Assembly: GCF_018100795.1 (NCBI RefSeq)
Contig: NZ_JAGJDY010000008.1
Location: forward strand, 62,001-126,000
Length of the DNA stretch: 64,000 nucleotides
DNA from: Alteromonas sp. MMG017
GTDB lineage: Bacteria > Pseudomonadota > Gammaproteobacteria > Enterobacterales > Alteromonadaceae
Direction of reading: 5' to 3'
In this document: positions 19,966 through 28,075 of the stretch, piece by piece
Layout: each line of letters begins with the position of its first letter
How positions within the stretch are numbered: position 1 is the first letter of the stretch
Program-made: the position numbers and the translations under genes
The notes under the pieces: model-generated
The model's database searches: none
Seen by the model: the letters and a program-made list of their open reading frames with translations, nothing else
What the model was told of the DNA's origin: nothing

Positions 19966-22257
19966 ATGATGCAACAAGTTGCCGCACAAAAAACAGACAT
20001 TGCCGCATTGCCTTTCTCGGCCTCATCAACGGCAAAAGCCGTAGAAGCTGGCATGGGTGCAGAAGATTCATCGCAGAATAACAAAGCGTTTGAAGCTGCA
20101 TATATTCAGGCAAAAGAAGCGAGTGCAAAGTCACTCGACGCCCAAAATAGAACTCATTCATCGCGACACGCAAGTGCCTCGGTAAACGACAGTGCGAACC
20201 CTGCAATCGAAAAGAAATCAGCTAATAACCGCTCGGTTGACCCAGAGGCTGGAAATGTTGATTTACCGCCGGTGAAAGATGATGAAGCGCAAGCGCAAAA
20301 TGGCGATCAAGCAGACCAAACAGGCAGCAAAGGCGAAGTGGGGGATGTAACCTCACCTGACGAAGGCACTGATGAATCGGCAATGACAGACATTGCTGAT
20401 GCGCAGGCACGACGAATCGACGCTGATGCAAAGAAAGACGACAAAGACGATGGCCTAAATAACGGTGAAAATAACGGCGAAACTAAGAAAGACTTCTTTG
20501 GCGGCCATATCGATTTACCACCCGAAGAGTTATCGAGTATTGGAAACGGGGATAGCGAAGTCTCCACAGACTGGGTTGAGTATGTCACCTCAATGATGGG
20601 GGCTTCTAGTGATACTGAGGTTTCTTCAGATAACGAGGCTACTGCCGACACCAGTATTGATGATTTATCAGACGCTGGCGAGATAGAAGATGCCGAATTA
20701 GCCGCGAAGCAATTAGCACAAGCTTTGCTAGCGGGTGATGAGTTAGTGAGCGATGACGTACTAAGTGCACTGGCATCAAATAACAGTAGCAACGAAAGCG
20801 GTGCTGAGACAAACGGTGCTTTAAGCGCAACGAGTCTTCCGGACGATGTTGATGCTAGTTCAGCAACGGAAGTAACGGCCTATCTAATGAGCTTGCTTGA
20901 GGGACAAACCGGTGACGAACTTAGTCAAGATGCTGGCGAAGGGCTTAGTAATGAAACCTTAGAAGCAGTAAAAGCACTCACCGCTGCGCTAATGGCTAAA
21001 GCAAATGATAACGCTGCAACAAGCGACGTCGATGCAGGGCAGTCGGAAAGTGCTGATCCCTTAGCTAACCTGCTTGCGCAGTTTTTAGGTAATGCTAGCG
21101 AGAATGGTGAAGAAAGTTCTGATGCTCTGGCGCAAAATGCAGAGCAAGCACTCTTAGCTGAACAAGAAGCAGTAGATGAACAAGCCTTGAGTGCCGATGA
21201 GGCATTAGTATTAAGTCTTCTTCAAGAGCAAATGCAAATAGCTGGGCAAACTGACACCAAAGAGGCGCTAAATGCAGCGCTAGCCAATGGTGTTTCAAGC
21301 CAATCTTCAGCATCAACGCAAACGAATAATAAAGCTATCGATACAGTCTCTACCGAAGCTAGCGATATACTTACCGATAGTCAGGGTGAATCTTTGCTGC
21401 AGTCACTCGCGATGATGTCACCAGAAAGTGCACAAAAGGCGACGGAAGCATTTGCCGAGCGGGTAGCGGCATCTTTGCCTACCGCGACCACCGCAGCCCA
21501 GCAACAAGCGGTTAAATCAAATCTAATTGCTGGCATTAACGAGTTTCAGCAACAAGTCGCTCAAGGGCGTGAGCCAGGAATAGATCTTTCGGCACTTGTA
21601 GCCGATGCAGCCTCTGAAGCAGGGTTAACACAAACTCAAATGCAGAATGTTGCGGGGCAAACTGATGTGCTAGCTGGGCAGTTTATGCAATTGGTAAACG
21701 GTACCCAACAAAGCGCGCATCAAGTATTGCAAAGTGAGCTAGTCAGTATCGATTCTCACATGAATGAAAATAACCAAGTTCGAGCAGAGTCAACCAAAAC
21801 TCAGCTTCAATTTGATGGTGCTGACAAACCGGTTAATATTTTGAAGCCCGAAGGCCAGCAGCAGCTGCATGAGAAAATTCGCTGGATGGTGAATGCGCGA
21901 AACAGTATGGCAGAAATTAGGCTCGACCCGCCTGAACTAGGCAGCATGCAGGTGCGTGTGAATGTATCTGGCGATGCAGCCAGTGTAAGTTTCATTGTGC
22001 AGTCGCAACATGCTAAAGATGCACTAGCTGATGCCATGCCAAGGCTAAAAGATATGCTAGCAGAGCAAGGCATTAATTTAGGCGAATCAGAAGTTCGTAA
22101 AGATAATTCGTCACAAAATGGTGATGGAAGTGGCCAGCAACTTGCAGGTAACGGTGTAGCTAGCCAAGATACCGACGGTGAGTTCGACGAGGGCTCCACG
22201 GTGATAGAGCAATCTGTCACGAGGGAAGCGAAAGGCGGTATAGACTATTACGCTTAG
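19966..22257 (+). CDS. fliK: Flagellar hook-length control protein FliK
   Basis: A 763-residue protein, long for FliK (405 in Salmonella). Residues 1 to about 600 are acidic, Ala/Ser/Asp/Gln-rich and probably disordered, as expected of a molecular ruler. The conserved Flg_hook domain is near the C-terminus (MAEIRLDPPELGSMQVRVNV and following). FliK sets hook length and switches the export gate from rod/hook to filament substrates. AGGA lies ten bases before the ATG; a second in-frame ATG follows at once. It is the first gene of the operon that runs to flhB. Confidence 0.88.
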   Translation: MMQQVAAQKTDIAALPFSASSTAKAVEAGMGAEDSSQNNKAFEAAYIQAKEASAKSLDAQNRTHSSRHASASVNDSANPAIEKKSANNRSVDPEAGNVDLPPVKDDEAQAQNGDQADQTGSKGEVGDVTSPDEGTDESAMTDIADAQARRIDADAKKDDKDDGLNNGENNGETKKDFFGGHIDLPPEELSSIGNGDSEVSTDWVEYVTSMMGASSDTEVSSDNEATADTSIDDLSDAGEIEDAELAAKQLAQALLAGDELVSDDVLSALASNNSSNESGAETNGALSATSLPDDVDASSATEVTAYLMSLLEGQTGDELSQDAGEGLSNETLEAVKALTAALMAKANDNAATSDVDAGQSESADPLANLLAQFLGNASENGEESSDALAQNAEQALLAEQEAVDEQALSADEALVLSLLQEQMQIAGQTDTKEALNAALANGVSSQSSASTQTNNKAIDTVSTEASDILTDSQGESLLQSLAMMSPESAQKATEAFAERVAASLPTATTAAQQQAVKSNLIAGINEFQQQVAQGREPGIDLSALVADAASEAGLTQTQMQNVAGQTDVLAGQFMQLVNGTQQSAHQVLQSELVSIDSHMNENNQVRAESTKTQLQFDGADKPVNILKPEGQQQLHEKIRWMVNARNSMAEIRLDPPELGSMQVRVNVSGDAASVSFIVQSQHAKDALADAMPRLKDMLAEQGINLGESEVRKDNSSQNGDGSGQQLAGNGVASQDTDGEFDEGSTVIEQSVTREAKGGIDYYA

Positions 22258-22291
22258 TAGGTAGATAGCAAAGGCAAAGACTTAAGTAGGG

Positions 22292-22321
22292 TTGATGTAC
22301 AATTGCGCAATCTGCTATAAG
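22292..22321 (+). promoter_or_regulatory. Possible internal sigma-70 promoter upstream of fliL
   Basis: TTGATG, 18 bases, TATAAG in the gap after fliK. It would allow fliL to flhB to be expressed apart from fliK. The match is moderate and there is no support beyond sequence. Confidence 0.3.
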
Positions 22322-22336
22322 AACTGCAAATTTAAG

Positions 22337-22369
22337 CAGGCTTACGTTGCCATTTGCGTCGTAAGCCTG
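22337..22369 (+). other. Perfect 10-bp inverted repeat upstream of fliL
   Basis: CAGGCTTACG, 13 bases, CGTAAGCCTG. There is no T run. A TTG that could extend fliL upstream lies in the loop and would be buried in this hairpin. Confidence 0.6.
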
Positions 22370-22407
22370 ATAATACGAGTTCCTCGTGGGATATTGACGG
22401 ATTAGAC

Positions 22408-22944
22408 ATGGCTGAAGAAGAGTTACAGATTGAAGAAGGTGGTAAAAAGAAAGGCAAAATGATGCTGATTATTATTATCGCCGTGGTGTTAGTTGGCGGT
22501 GGTGCAGCAGCCTATTTTCTTTTATTCGCTGGTGGTGATGAGCCTGTTGCTGCAGAGCAACTTGCCGAAACCGACGAGCAAGCAGCCACTGAAACAGCGG
22601 CTCCAAGTGGAAGCGCTGAAGTAGGTACCGCCTTGTACGTTGCTATGCCACGCCCTTTCGTTTTTAACGTTCCGGGCACAGGTCGAGACCGATTAGTACA
22701 AATTAAAGTGCAGCTTCTTGTGCGGGGCTCAGACAACGAAGAGTTGGCTAAAACCCATATACCGCTTATTGAAGGCACTTTACTGCAAGTCTTTAGTACA
22801 TCAAATGCCGATGATTTGGTGACTGAAGCAGGAAAAATTGAACTGCGTGAACAAGCGGTGACTGAAGTACAAAAAGTGCTTAAAGACATCGCGGGAAGTG
22901 ATGTGGTTGAGCGTGTGCTCTTCACTGGTTTTGTGATGCAATAA
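22408..22944 (+). CDS. fliL: Flagellar basal body-associated protein FliL
   Basis: A 178-residue protein: a short acidic cytoplasmic start (MAEEELQIEEGGKKKGK), one membrane segment (MMLIIIIAVVLVGGGAAAYFLL), an Ala/Glu-rich linker and a periplasmic FliL domain beginning at YVAMPRPFVFNV. FliL surrounds the stator and supports motor output. ATG 22408 gives the usual FliL length. A TTG at 22354 would add residues without family support and falls within a hairpin loop. Confidence 0.9.
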   Translation: MAEEELQIEEGGKKKGKMMLIIIIAVVLVGGGAAAYFLLFAGGDEPVAAEQLAETDEQAATETAAPSGSAEVGTALYVAMPRPFVFNVPGTGRDRLVQIKVQLLVRGSDNEELAKTHIPLIEGTLLQVFSTSNADDLVTEAGKIELREQAVTEVQKVLKDIAGSDVVERVLFTGFVMQ

Positions 22945-22957
22945 CAGGTAGATAACT

Positions 22958-24016
22958 GTGAGTGATTTATTATCTCAAGATGAAATCGATGCCCTCCTAC
23001 ACGGGGTAGACGATGTAGAAGAAGACGAGGTTAGCGATGCTGATTCCGATGCTTCTACGCTAGAGTACGACTTCTCCTCACAGGATAGGATTGTTCGTGG
23101 GCGTATGCCTACACTTGAAATCGTTAATGAACGCTTTGCCCGTCATATGCGGGTGAGTTTGTTCAATATGATGCGCCGCTCTGCGGAAGTGTCAATTAAC
23201 GGGATACAAATGATTAAGTTTGGTGAATACATTCATACCTTGTTTGTACCCACTAGCTTGAACATGGTGCGGTTTCGCCCGCTTAAAGGTACTGGCCTTA
23301 TTACGATGGAAGCCCGCTTGGTTTTCATTTTGGTCGATAACTTCTTTGGGGGGGATGGTCGTTACCATGCAAAAATTGAAGGGCGCGAATTTACGCCAAC
23401 AGAGCGGCGTATTATTCAAATGCTGCTTAAAATTATTTTTGAAGATTACAAGGAAGCGTGGGCGCCAGTCATGGACGTGTCTTTCGAGTATTTAGACTCA
23501 GAAGTAAACCCAGCGATGGCGAATATTGTGAGCCCCACTGAAGTGGTGGTGATAAGCTCGTTTCATATAGAGCTTGATGGTGGTGGTGGCGATTTCCACG
23601 TGTCACTTCCATACTCAATGCTTGAGCCTATCCGCGAATTGCTAGATGCGGGTGTGCAAAGCGATAAAGAAGACACTGATTTACGTTGGAGTAAAGCACT
23701 TCGCGATGAAATCATGGACGTAAAAGTGGCACTGACAACCCACATGCTTGATGTGGATGTGTCATTACGCCAAGTAATGGAATTCAAACCAGGTGAAATT
23801 ATTCCTGTGGAAATGCCAGAAACCATTACGGTGCTGATTGAAGATTTACCTACGTTCAGAGCTAAACTAGGTCGTTCACGCGATAACTTAGCCCTGAAGA
23901 TAGTAGAAAAGATTGCAAGACCGACTTCTGTGAAGTCTGAGCTACAATTATTAACCCGCGGCGGGCGCATTATAGATAATGATGCTGAGCTGCAAGTACT
24001 CGAAGAAGACCTGTAA
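22958..24016 (+). CDS. fliM: Flagellar motor switch protein FliM
   Basis: A 352-residue FliM with a GTG start. The N-terminal CheY-P docking peptide LLSQDEIDALLHGV is at residues 4-17, then the middle CheC-like domain, then the C-terminal SpoA domain that pairs with FliN. It binds phosphorylated CheY and reverses the motor. It lies 13 bases after fliL. Confidence 0.95.
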   Translation: MSDLLSQDEIDALLHGVDDVEEDEVSDADSDASTLEYDFSSQDRIVRGRMPTLEIVNERFARHMRVSLFNMMRRSAEVSINGIQMIKFGEYIHTLFVPTSLNMVRFRPLKGTGLITMEARLVFILVDNFFGGDGRYHAKIEGREFTPTERRIIQMLLKIIFEDYKEAWAPVMDVSFEYLDSEVNPAMANIVSPTEVVVISSFHIELDGGGGDFHVSLPYSMLEPIRELLDAGVQSDKEDTDLRWSKALRDEIMDVKVALTTHMLDVDVSLRQVMEFKPGEIIPVEMPETITVLIEDLPTFRAKLGRSRDNLALKIVEKIARPTSVKSELQLLTRGGRIIDNDAELQVLEEDL

Positions 24017-24033
24017 GGTGAGGGGAATATCCC

Positions 24034-24435
24034 ATGAGTGAAGACGGTATGGACGATTGGGCTGCCGCCATGGCGGAGCAAGCCGATTCTGAAGCTGACG
24101 ATCAGGAAAACGATGATGTTCAGGTTGCAGAACTCGACGAATTAACCGACGACACACCCATAACCCAAGAAGAGAAAAAGAAGCTGGATACCATTTTGGA
24201 TATTCCAGTTACTATCTCGATGGAAGTAGGGCGTAGTCAAATAAGTATCCGAAATCTGCTACAGTTGAATCAGGGATCTGTGGTGGAGCTGGACCGAGTT
24301 GCTGGTGAGCCATTAGATGTATTGGTAAATGGCACGTTGATTGCTCATGGTGAAGTAGTAGTGGTCAACGATAAATTCGGTATTCGGTTAACGGATGTTA
24401 TTAGTCAAATCGAGAGAATCAAGAAGCTTCGATAA
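24034..24435 (+). CDS. fliN: Flagellar motor switch protein FliN
   Basis: A 133-residue protein with an acidic N-terminal tail and a SpoA domain: LDIPVTISMEVGRSQISIRNLLQLNQGSVVELDRVAGEPLDV. It forms the base of the C ring with FliM and binds FliH. It begins 17 bases after fliM. Confidence 0.95.
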   Translation: MSEDGMDDWAAAMAEQADSEADDQENDDVQVAELDELTDDTPITQEEKKKLDTILDIPVTISMEVGRSQISIRNLLQLNQGSVVELDRVAGEPLDVLVNGTLIAHGEVVVVNDKFGIRLTDVISQIERIKKLR

Positions 24436-24463
24436 ATCTTCTTACATAGCAAGGGGTTGCGCA

Positions 24464-24883
24464 ATGCTGCCCCTTATATTTTCGCAAGTAGTGAATGCGC
24501 AATCTACCCAATCAATCACTAACCCCACCTCTGTAGTGTCAATTTTTCTATCACTTCTTTTAGTGGTTGGAATTATTTTTGCGCTTGCTTACCTTATGCG
24601 TCGATTTAATGTCGGTACCATGGGTGGTGGCCAAATGAAGGTAGTCGCCAGTATGGTGGCAGGCACTAAAGAAAAAATTATGGTTATTCAGGTGGGCGAC
24701 GAACAGCACCTTGTGGGCGTGACCAGCCATAATATTTCCCATTTAAGTAAACTTGAAAAGCACTTAGAAACGCCAGTAGCAAATGGGCAGCAAGGTAGCG
24801 GTGACGCATTTAAACAAAAGCTGGTTGCCGCCATGGCAGGTAAGCTGAACCCCTCAATAAAGGAAGATAAAAACGATGCGTAA
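24464..24883 (+). CDS. fliO: Flagellar export protein FliO
   Basis: A 139-residue protein with a short N-terminal hydrophobic stretch, one strong membrane segment ([22 protein letters not shown]) and a cytoplasmic domain containing [29 protein letters not shown]. FliO helps assemble the FliPQR gate. ATG 24464 has AAGGGG eight bases upstream. A longer frame would overlap fliN by 41 bases. The stop overlaps the fliP start by eight bases. Confidence 0.88.
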   Translation: MLPLIFSQVVNAQSTQSITNPTSVVSIFLSLLLVVGIIFALAYLMRRFNVGTMGGGQMKVVASMVAGTKEKIMVIQVGDEQHLVGVTSHNISHLSKLEKHLETPVANGQQGSGDAFKQKLVAAMAGKLNPSIKEDKNDA

Positions 24884-25634
24884 GTTTTGGACCGCATTTT
24901 TTGTAGTGTTAGCTTCTTGGGTGATTGCTGAGCCTGCATTGGCCCAACAAGGTATTTCAGCAGTAACCGTTGTGACTAACGACGACGGCTCGCAAGATTA
25001 CACCATGACGTTACAAGCGCTGTTTATCATGACAGCGCTCAGTCTTATTCCTGCGTTCATCATGATGATGACTTCGTTCACCCGTATCATCGTGGTGTTA
25101 TCGATTTTGCGCCAAGCGATTGGTTTGCAGCAATCTCCTTCTAACCAAATTTTGGTTGGGGTAAGTTTGTTTCTCTCTATGTTTATTATGGCGCCGGTGT
25201 TTGAAGAAATTAACGAGCGCGCCTTGCAGCCGTATTTGTCAGAGCAAATGACAAGTTTGGATGCCATCGAGCAAGCTAAAGGCCCAATGCGTGCCTTTAT
25301 GTTGTCGCAAACTCGGGTGAAAGACTTAGAAACCTTTGTGCGGATTGCTGGCGATGAAGGAAAGTATGCTGACACGGAAGAAGTGCCAATGACGATTCTC
25401 ATTCCTGCCTTTGTCACCAGCGAGCTTAAAACCGCATTTCAAATTGGGTTTATGCTGTTTATTCCCTTTCTTATTATCGACCTTGTTGTGGCGTCAATAT
25501 TGATGGCTATGGGTATGATGATGCTGTCACCCATGATTGTTTCTTTACCATTTAAGCTCATGTTGTTTGTGTTAGTTGATGGTTGGAATCTCATATTTGG
25601 CACACTGGCTACCAGTTTCGGTATGGGTGTGTAG
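24876..25634 (+). CDS. fliP: Flagellar biosynthetic protein FliP
   Basis: A 252-residue export-gate subunit with a cleavable signal peptide ([25 protein letters not shown]) and four membrane segments. It has the family stretch [32 protein letters not shown], and [24 protein letters not shown]. It forms the FliP5Q4R1 channel. The start overlaps the fliO end. Confidence 0.95.
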   Translation: MRKFWTAFFVVLASWVIAEPALAQQGISAVTVVTNDDGSQDYTMTLQALFIMTALSLIPAFIMMMTSFTRIIVVLSILRQAIGLQQSPSNQILVGVSLFLSMFIMAPVFEEINERALQPYLSEQMTSLDAIEQAKGPMRAFMLSQTRVKDLETFVRIAGDEGKYADTEEVPMTILIPAFVTSELKTAFQIGFMLFIPFLIIDLVVASILMAMGMMMLSPMIVSLPFKLMLFVLVDGWNLIFGTLATSFGMGV

Positions 25635-25642
25635 GAGGGCTT

Positions 25643-25912
25643 ATGTCACCAGAAGTCTTTGTTGAAATACTCCGCGAAGCCATGTTTATGGTTATCGTTC
25701 TGGTGTCTGCGGTTATTGTTCCAAGCCTTATAGTCGGGCTGGTGGTTGCAGTGTTTCAGGCTGCAACCTCAATTAATGAACAGACCATGAGTTTCTTGCC
25801 GCGATTACTTGTTACCTTGTTAGCCCTTAGTTGGGGAGGCAACTGGTTGGTGCAAAAGTTAATGGATTTCACTTTCCACATGGTAGAAATGATTCCTCAG
25901 GTTGTCGGTTAA
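25643..25912 (+). CDS. fliQ: Flagellar biosynthetic protein FliQ
   Basis: An 89-residue protein with two membrane helices, starting MSPEVFVEILREAMFMVI and containing GLVVAVFQAATSINEQTMSFLP. ATG 25643 has GGAGGG just upstream and gives the standard length of 89. Longer in-frame extensions run back into fliP. Confidence 0.94.
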   Translation: MSPEVFVEILREAMFMVIVLVSAVIVPSLIVGLVVAVFQAATSINEQTMSFLPRLLVTLLALSWGGNWLVQKLMDFTFHMVEMIPQVVG

Positions 25913-25913
25913 C

Positions 25914-26693
25914 ATGGTTGTCGAATTGGCTACCATCAATCAGTTTCTTGCTGATTTAATGCTGCCTTTTATGCGTATCAGTGGCCTGTTTGTGGCAATG
26001 ATTGGCTTAAGTGCACAATCTATACCCCCGCAAGTTCGTGCTCTGCTAGGCATTATGCTGACCCTTATTATTATGCCGGTAGTGCCGCCTGCTCCTGTTG
26101 ATGATTTAGTGAATCTAGGCACCTTTATTCTTGGTATTCAGCAGCTGTTAATAGGCGTAGCTATCGGGTTTATTTCCATGATGGTGCTAAATACTTTTGT
26201 GCTGGCAGGGCAAATTATTGCTATGCAAACGGGTTTAGGGTTCGCTTCAATTGTAGATCCGGTCAATGGTATTAATGTTCCGGCCGTAGGTCAGTTTTAC
26301 TTAATTCTGGCTACCTTGCTGTTTTGGACGTTAGACGGCCATCTGGCTATGATCCACATGATTGTATTAAGCTTTCATGCGTTCCCAATCGGGGAGGCAT
26401 GGTGGACAGGGGAGCAGTTTAGGGAAATCGCTCATTGGGGCGGTTGGATGTTTATCTCTGCGATTACGCTATCGTTGGCGCCCATTGTTTCTCTGCTTAT
26501 TGTAAATTTAGCGTTTGGCGTTATGACCAAAGCGGCGCCTCAGCTTAATATTTTCAGTATTGGCTTTTCTATTGCACAGGTGATGGGCTTGCTCATCATC
26601 TGGATAACCCTAGATAACTTTACCGCGCATTTTGAAACCCAGTGGCTGCGAGCAGAGCAGTTTATGTGTCAACTTCTTAGGATTTGCCCATGA
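25914..26693 (+). CDS. fliR: Flagellar biosynthetic protein FliR
   Basis: A 259-residue, very hydrophobic protein with about six membrane segments and the conserved FASIVDPVNGINVPAVGQFY loop. It is the single-copy gate subunit beside FlhB. ATG 25914 follows the fliQ stop directly. A TTG at 25902 inside fliQ is an alternative. The length agrees with the family (about 260). Confidence 0.93.
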   Translation: MVVELATINQFLADLMLPFMRISGLFVAMIGLSAQSIPPQVRALLGIMLTLIIMPVVPPAPVDDLVNLGTFILGIQQLLIGVAIGFISMMVLNTFVLAGQIIAMQTGLGFASIVDPVNGINVPAVGQFYLILATLLFWTLDGHLAMIHMIVLSFHAFPIGEAWWTGEQFREIAHWGGWMFISAITLSLAPIVSLLIVNLAFGVMTKAAPQLNIFSIGFSIAQVMGLLIIWITLDNFTAHFETQWLRAEQFMCQLLRICP

Positions 26694-26711
26694 AGATAAG
26701 TCAGGTGATAC

Positions 26712-27842
26712 ATGGCTGATTCAGATTCTAGCGAAAAAACAGAAGACCCCACGGGGAAAAAACTCGAAGACACCCGAAAAAAAGGGCAGATAGCCCGATC
26801 CCGCGAATTATCGACAACCTTAGTGTTGGTGGTCAGCGCTTTTATGTTTTTGTTCGTTGGGGGCTGGATTGCCGAATCGGTATTTAAGCTTACTCAGCGC
26901 ATGTTCGTTTTATCACGAGATGAAACTTACGATACCACGCATATGTTTGGTGCATGGGGCGAAGCCATTTCTACGGTAAGTGTACCGGTTCTACTGTATA
27001 TGACGGTGGCCATGCTAGCCGGAATATACGGCTCTATTGCGTTAGGCGGCTACAACTTCACTTGGGAAGGTGCCAAATTTAAAGGCTCTAAAATGAGCCC
27101 GCTTAGTGGATTTAAGCGCATGTTTGGTATGAATGGCTTGGTTGAGTTAATCAAATCTATCGCCAAAGTGGTTGTCATCGTTGGGATGGCGTTAGGTGCA
27201 TTGCTGTTTTTTGAAGACGAAGCACTGCATCTGGATTTAGAGCTGTACCCGGGCAATATTTTTCACGCGTTAGATATGCTGAAATGGGCTTTTATCATGT
27301 TGGTTTGCGGCATGATACCTATTGCGCTTATTGATGTGCCTTATCAAATGTATAAGCACAACAAAGAAATAAAGATGACTAAACAAGAGGTGAAAGACGA
27401 GCGTAAAAACTCTGAAGGTGATCCTTTAGTAAAAGGGCGCATTCGTCGCTTGCAGTATCAAGCTGCCACAAAGCGGATGATGCAAGAAGTCCCTCAGGCC
27501 GATGTGGTGGTGACAAACCCAACCCATTATTCTGTCGCTATAAAGTATGATGACAGTGGTAACCGCGCCCCTGTAGTTGTGGCAAAAGGCACCGATGAAT
27601 TAGCCATGCATATCCGTAAAATAGCCACTGCCAACGATGTGCCGCTTATTCCATCACCCATGCTAGCCCGCGCCGTTTACTACTCGACTGAAATTGACGG
27701 TGAAGTCCCTAACGCCTTATTTATGGCAGTAGCACAAGTATTAGCTCACGTTTATCAATTGAAAGCACACAGGGCGGGCAAAGGAAAACGTCCCAAGCCG
27801 CTTAAACGTGACTTACCCATACCACCAGAGCTGCGCCGCTAG
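26712..27842 (+). CDS. flhB: Flagellar export switch protein FlhB
   Basis: A 376-residue protein. It starts with DSSEKTEDPTGKKLEDTRKKGQIARSREL, has four membrane segments, and the cytoplasmic self-cleavage motif is in VVVTNPTHYSVAIKY (Asn-Pro bond). FlhB changes export specificity when FliK signals hook completion. It is the last gene of the fliK operon. Confidence 0.95.
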   Translation: MADSDSSEKTEDPTGKKLEDTRKKGQIARSRELSTTLVLVVSAFMFLFVGGWIAESVFKLTQRMFVLSRDETYDTTHMFGAWGEAISTVSVPVLLYMTVAMLAGIYGSIALGGYNFTWEGAKFKGSKMSPLSGFKRMFGMNGLVELIKSIAKVVVIVGMALGALLFFEDEALHLDLELYPGNIFHALDMLKWAFIMLVCGMIPIALIDVPYQMYKHNKEIKMTKQEVKDERKNSEGDPLVKGRIRRLQYQAATKRMMQEVPQADVVVTNPTHYSVAIKYDDSGNRAPVVVAKGTDELAMHIRKIATANDVPLIPSPMLARAVYYSTEIDGEVPNALFMAVAQVLAHVYQLKAHRAGKGKRPKPLKRDLPIPPELRR

Positions 27843-28003
27843 CGCGCTACTCTCTACTTAATTAGAGCCTAACTCAAGCGAGAGCAGCGCTCAAATAAGT
27901 GTCTGAATCGGAGCTTGAGCAAAGGCTTATAACGAGACAATCTTTATTGTAGTGCTGAGAATTGCAGCCCTCCCACTTATGTTTAATCGGTTTTGTATAA
28001 AGC
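27843..28003 (+). other. Gap between flhB and the flhA promoter
   Basis: No gene. CTCAAGC (27873) and GCTTGAG (27913) form a 7-bp inverted repeat with a long spacer, and GAGC-AGC-GCTC lies inside it. This could fold as an operon-end structure, but no T run marks a clean terminator. Confidence 0.4.
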
Positions 28004-28019
28004 TGGCACGGTAGTTGTA
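28004..28019 (+). promoter_or_regulatory. Sigma-54 promoter of the flhA operon
   Basis: TGGCACGGTAGTTGTA matches TGGCACG-N4-TTGC except that the last C is T (GG-N10-GT). It is 57 bases before the flhA ATG. The strong -24 half and the location make it convincing despite the -12 change. Confidence 0.65.
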
Positions 28020-28075
28020 ATACTCATTGAAAGATAGCGTTAAGCGTCAATTTTCCGATAGAGAGACTCCCTGCA

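Noticed and set aside
21807..22220. A 137-codon minus-strand frame within fliK.
   Set aside because: Shadow of the fliK coding strand; Ser/Pro-rich with no motif. fliK itself is supported by its C-terminal domain and context.
24395..24463. A longer fliO start overlapping fliN.
   Set aside because: The added residues are charged and unlike FliO, and the ATG at 24464 has a good ribosome site.
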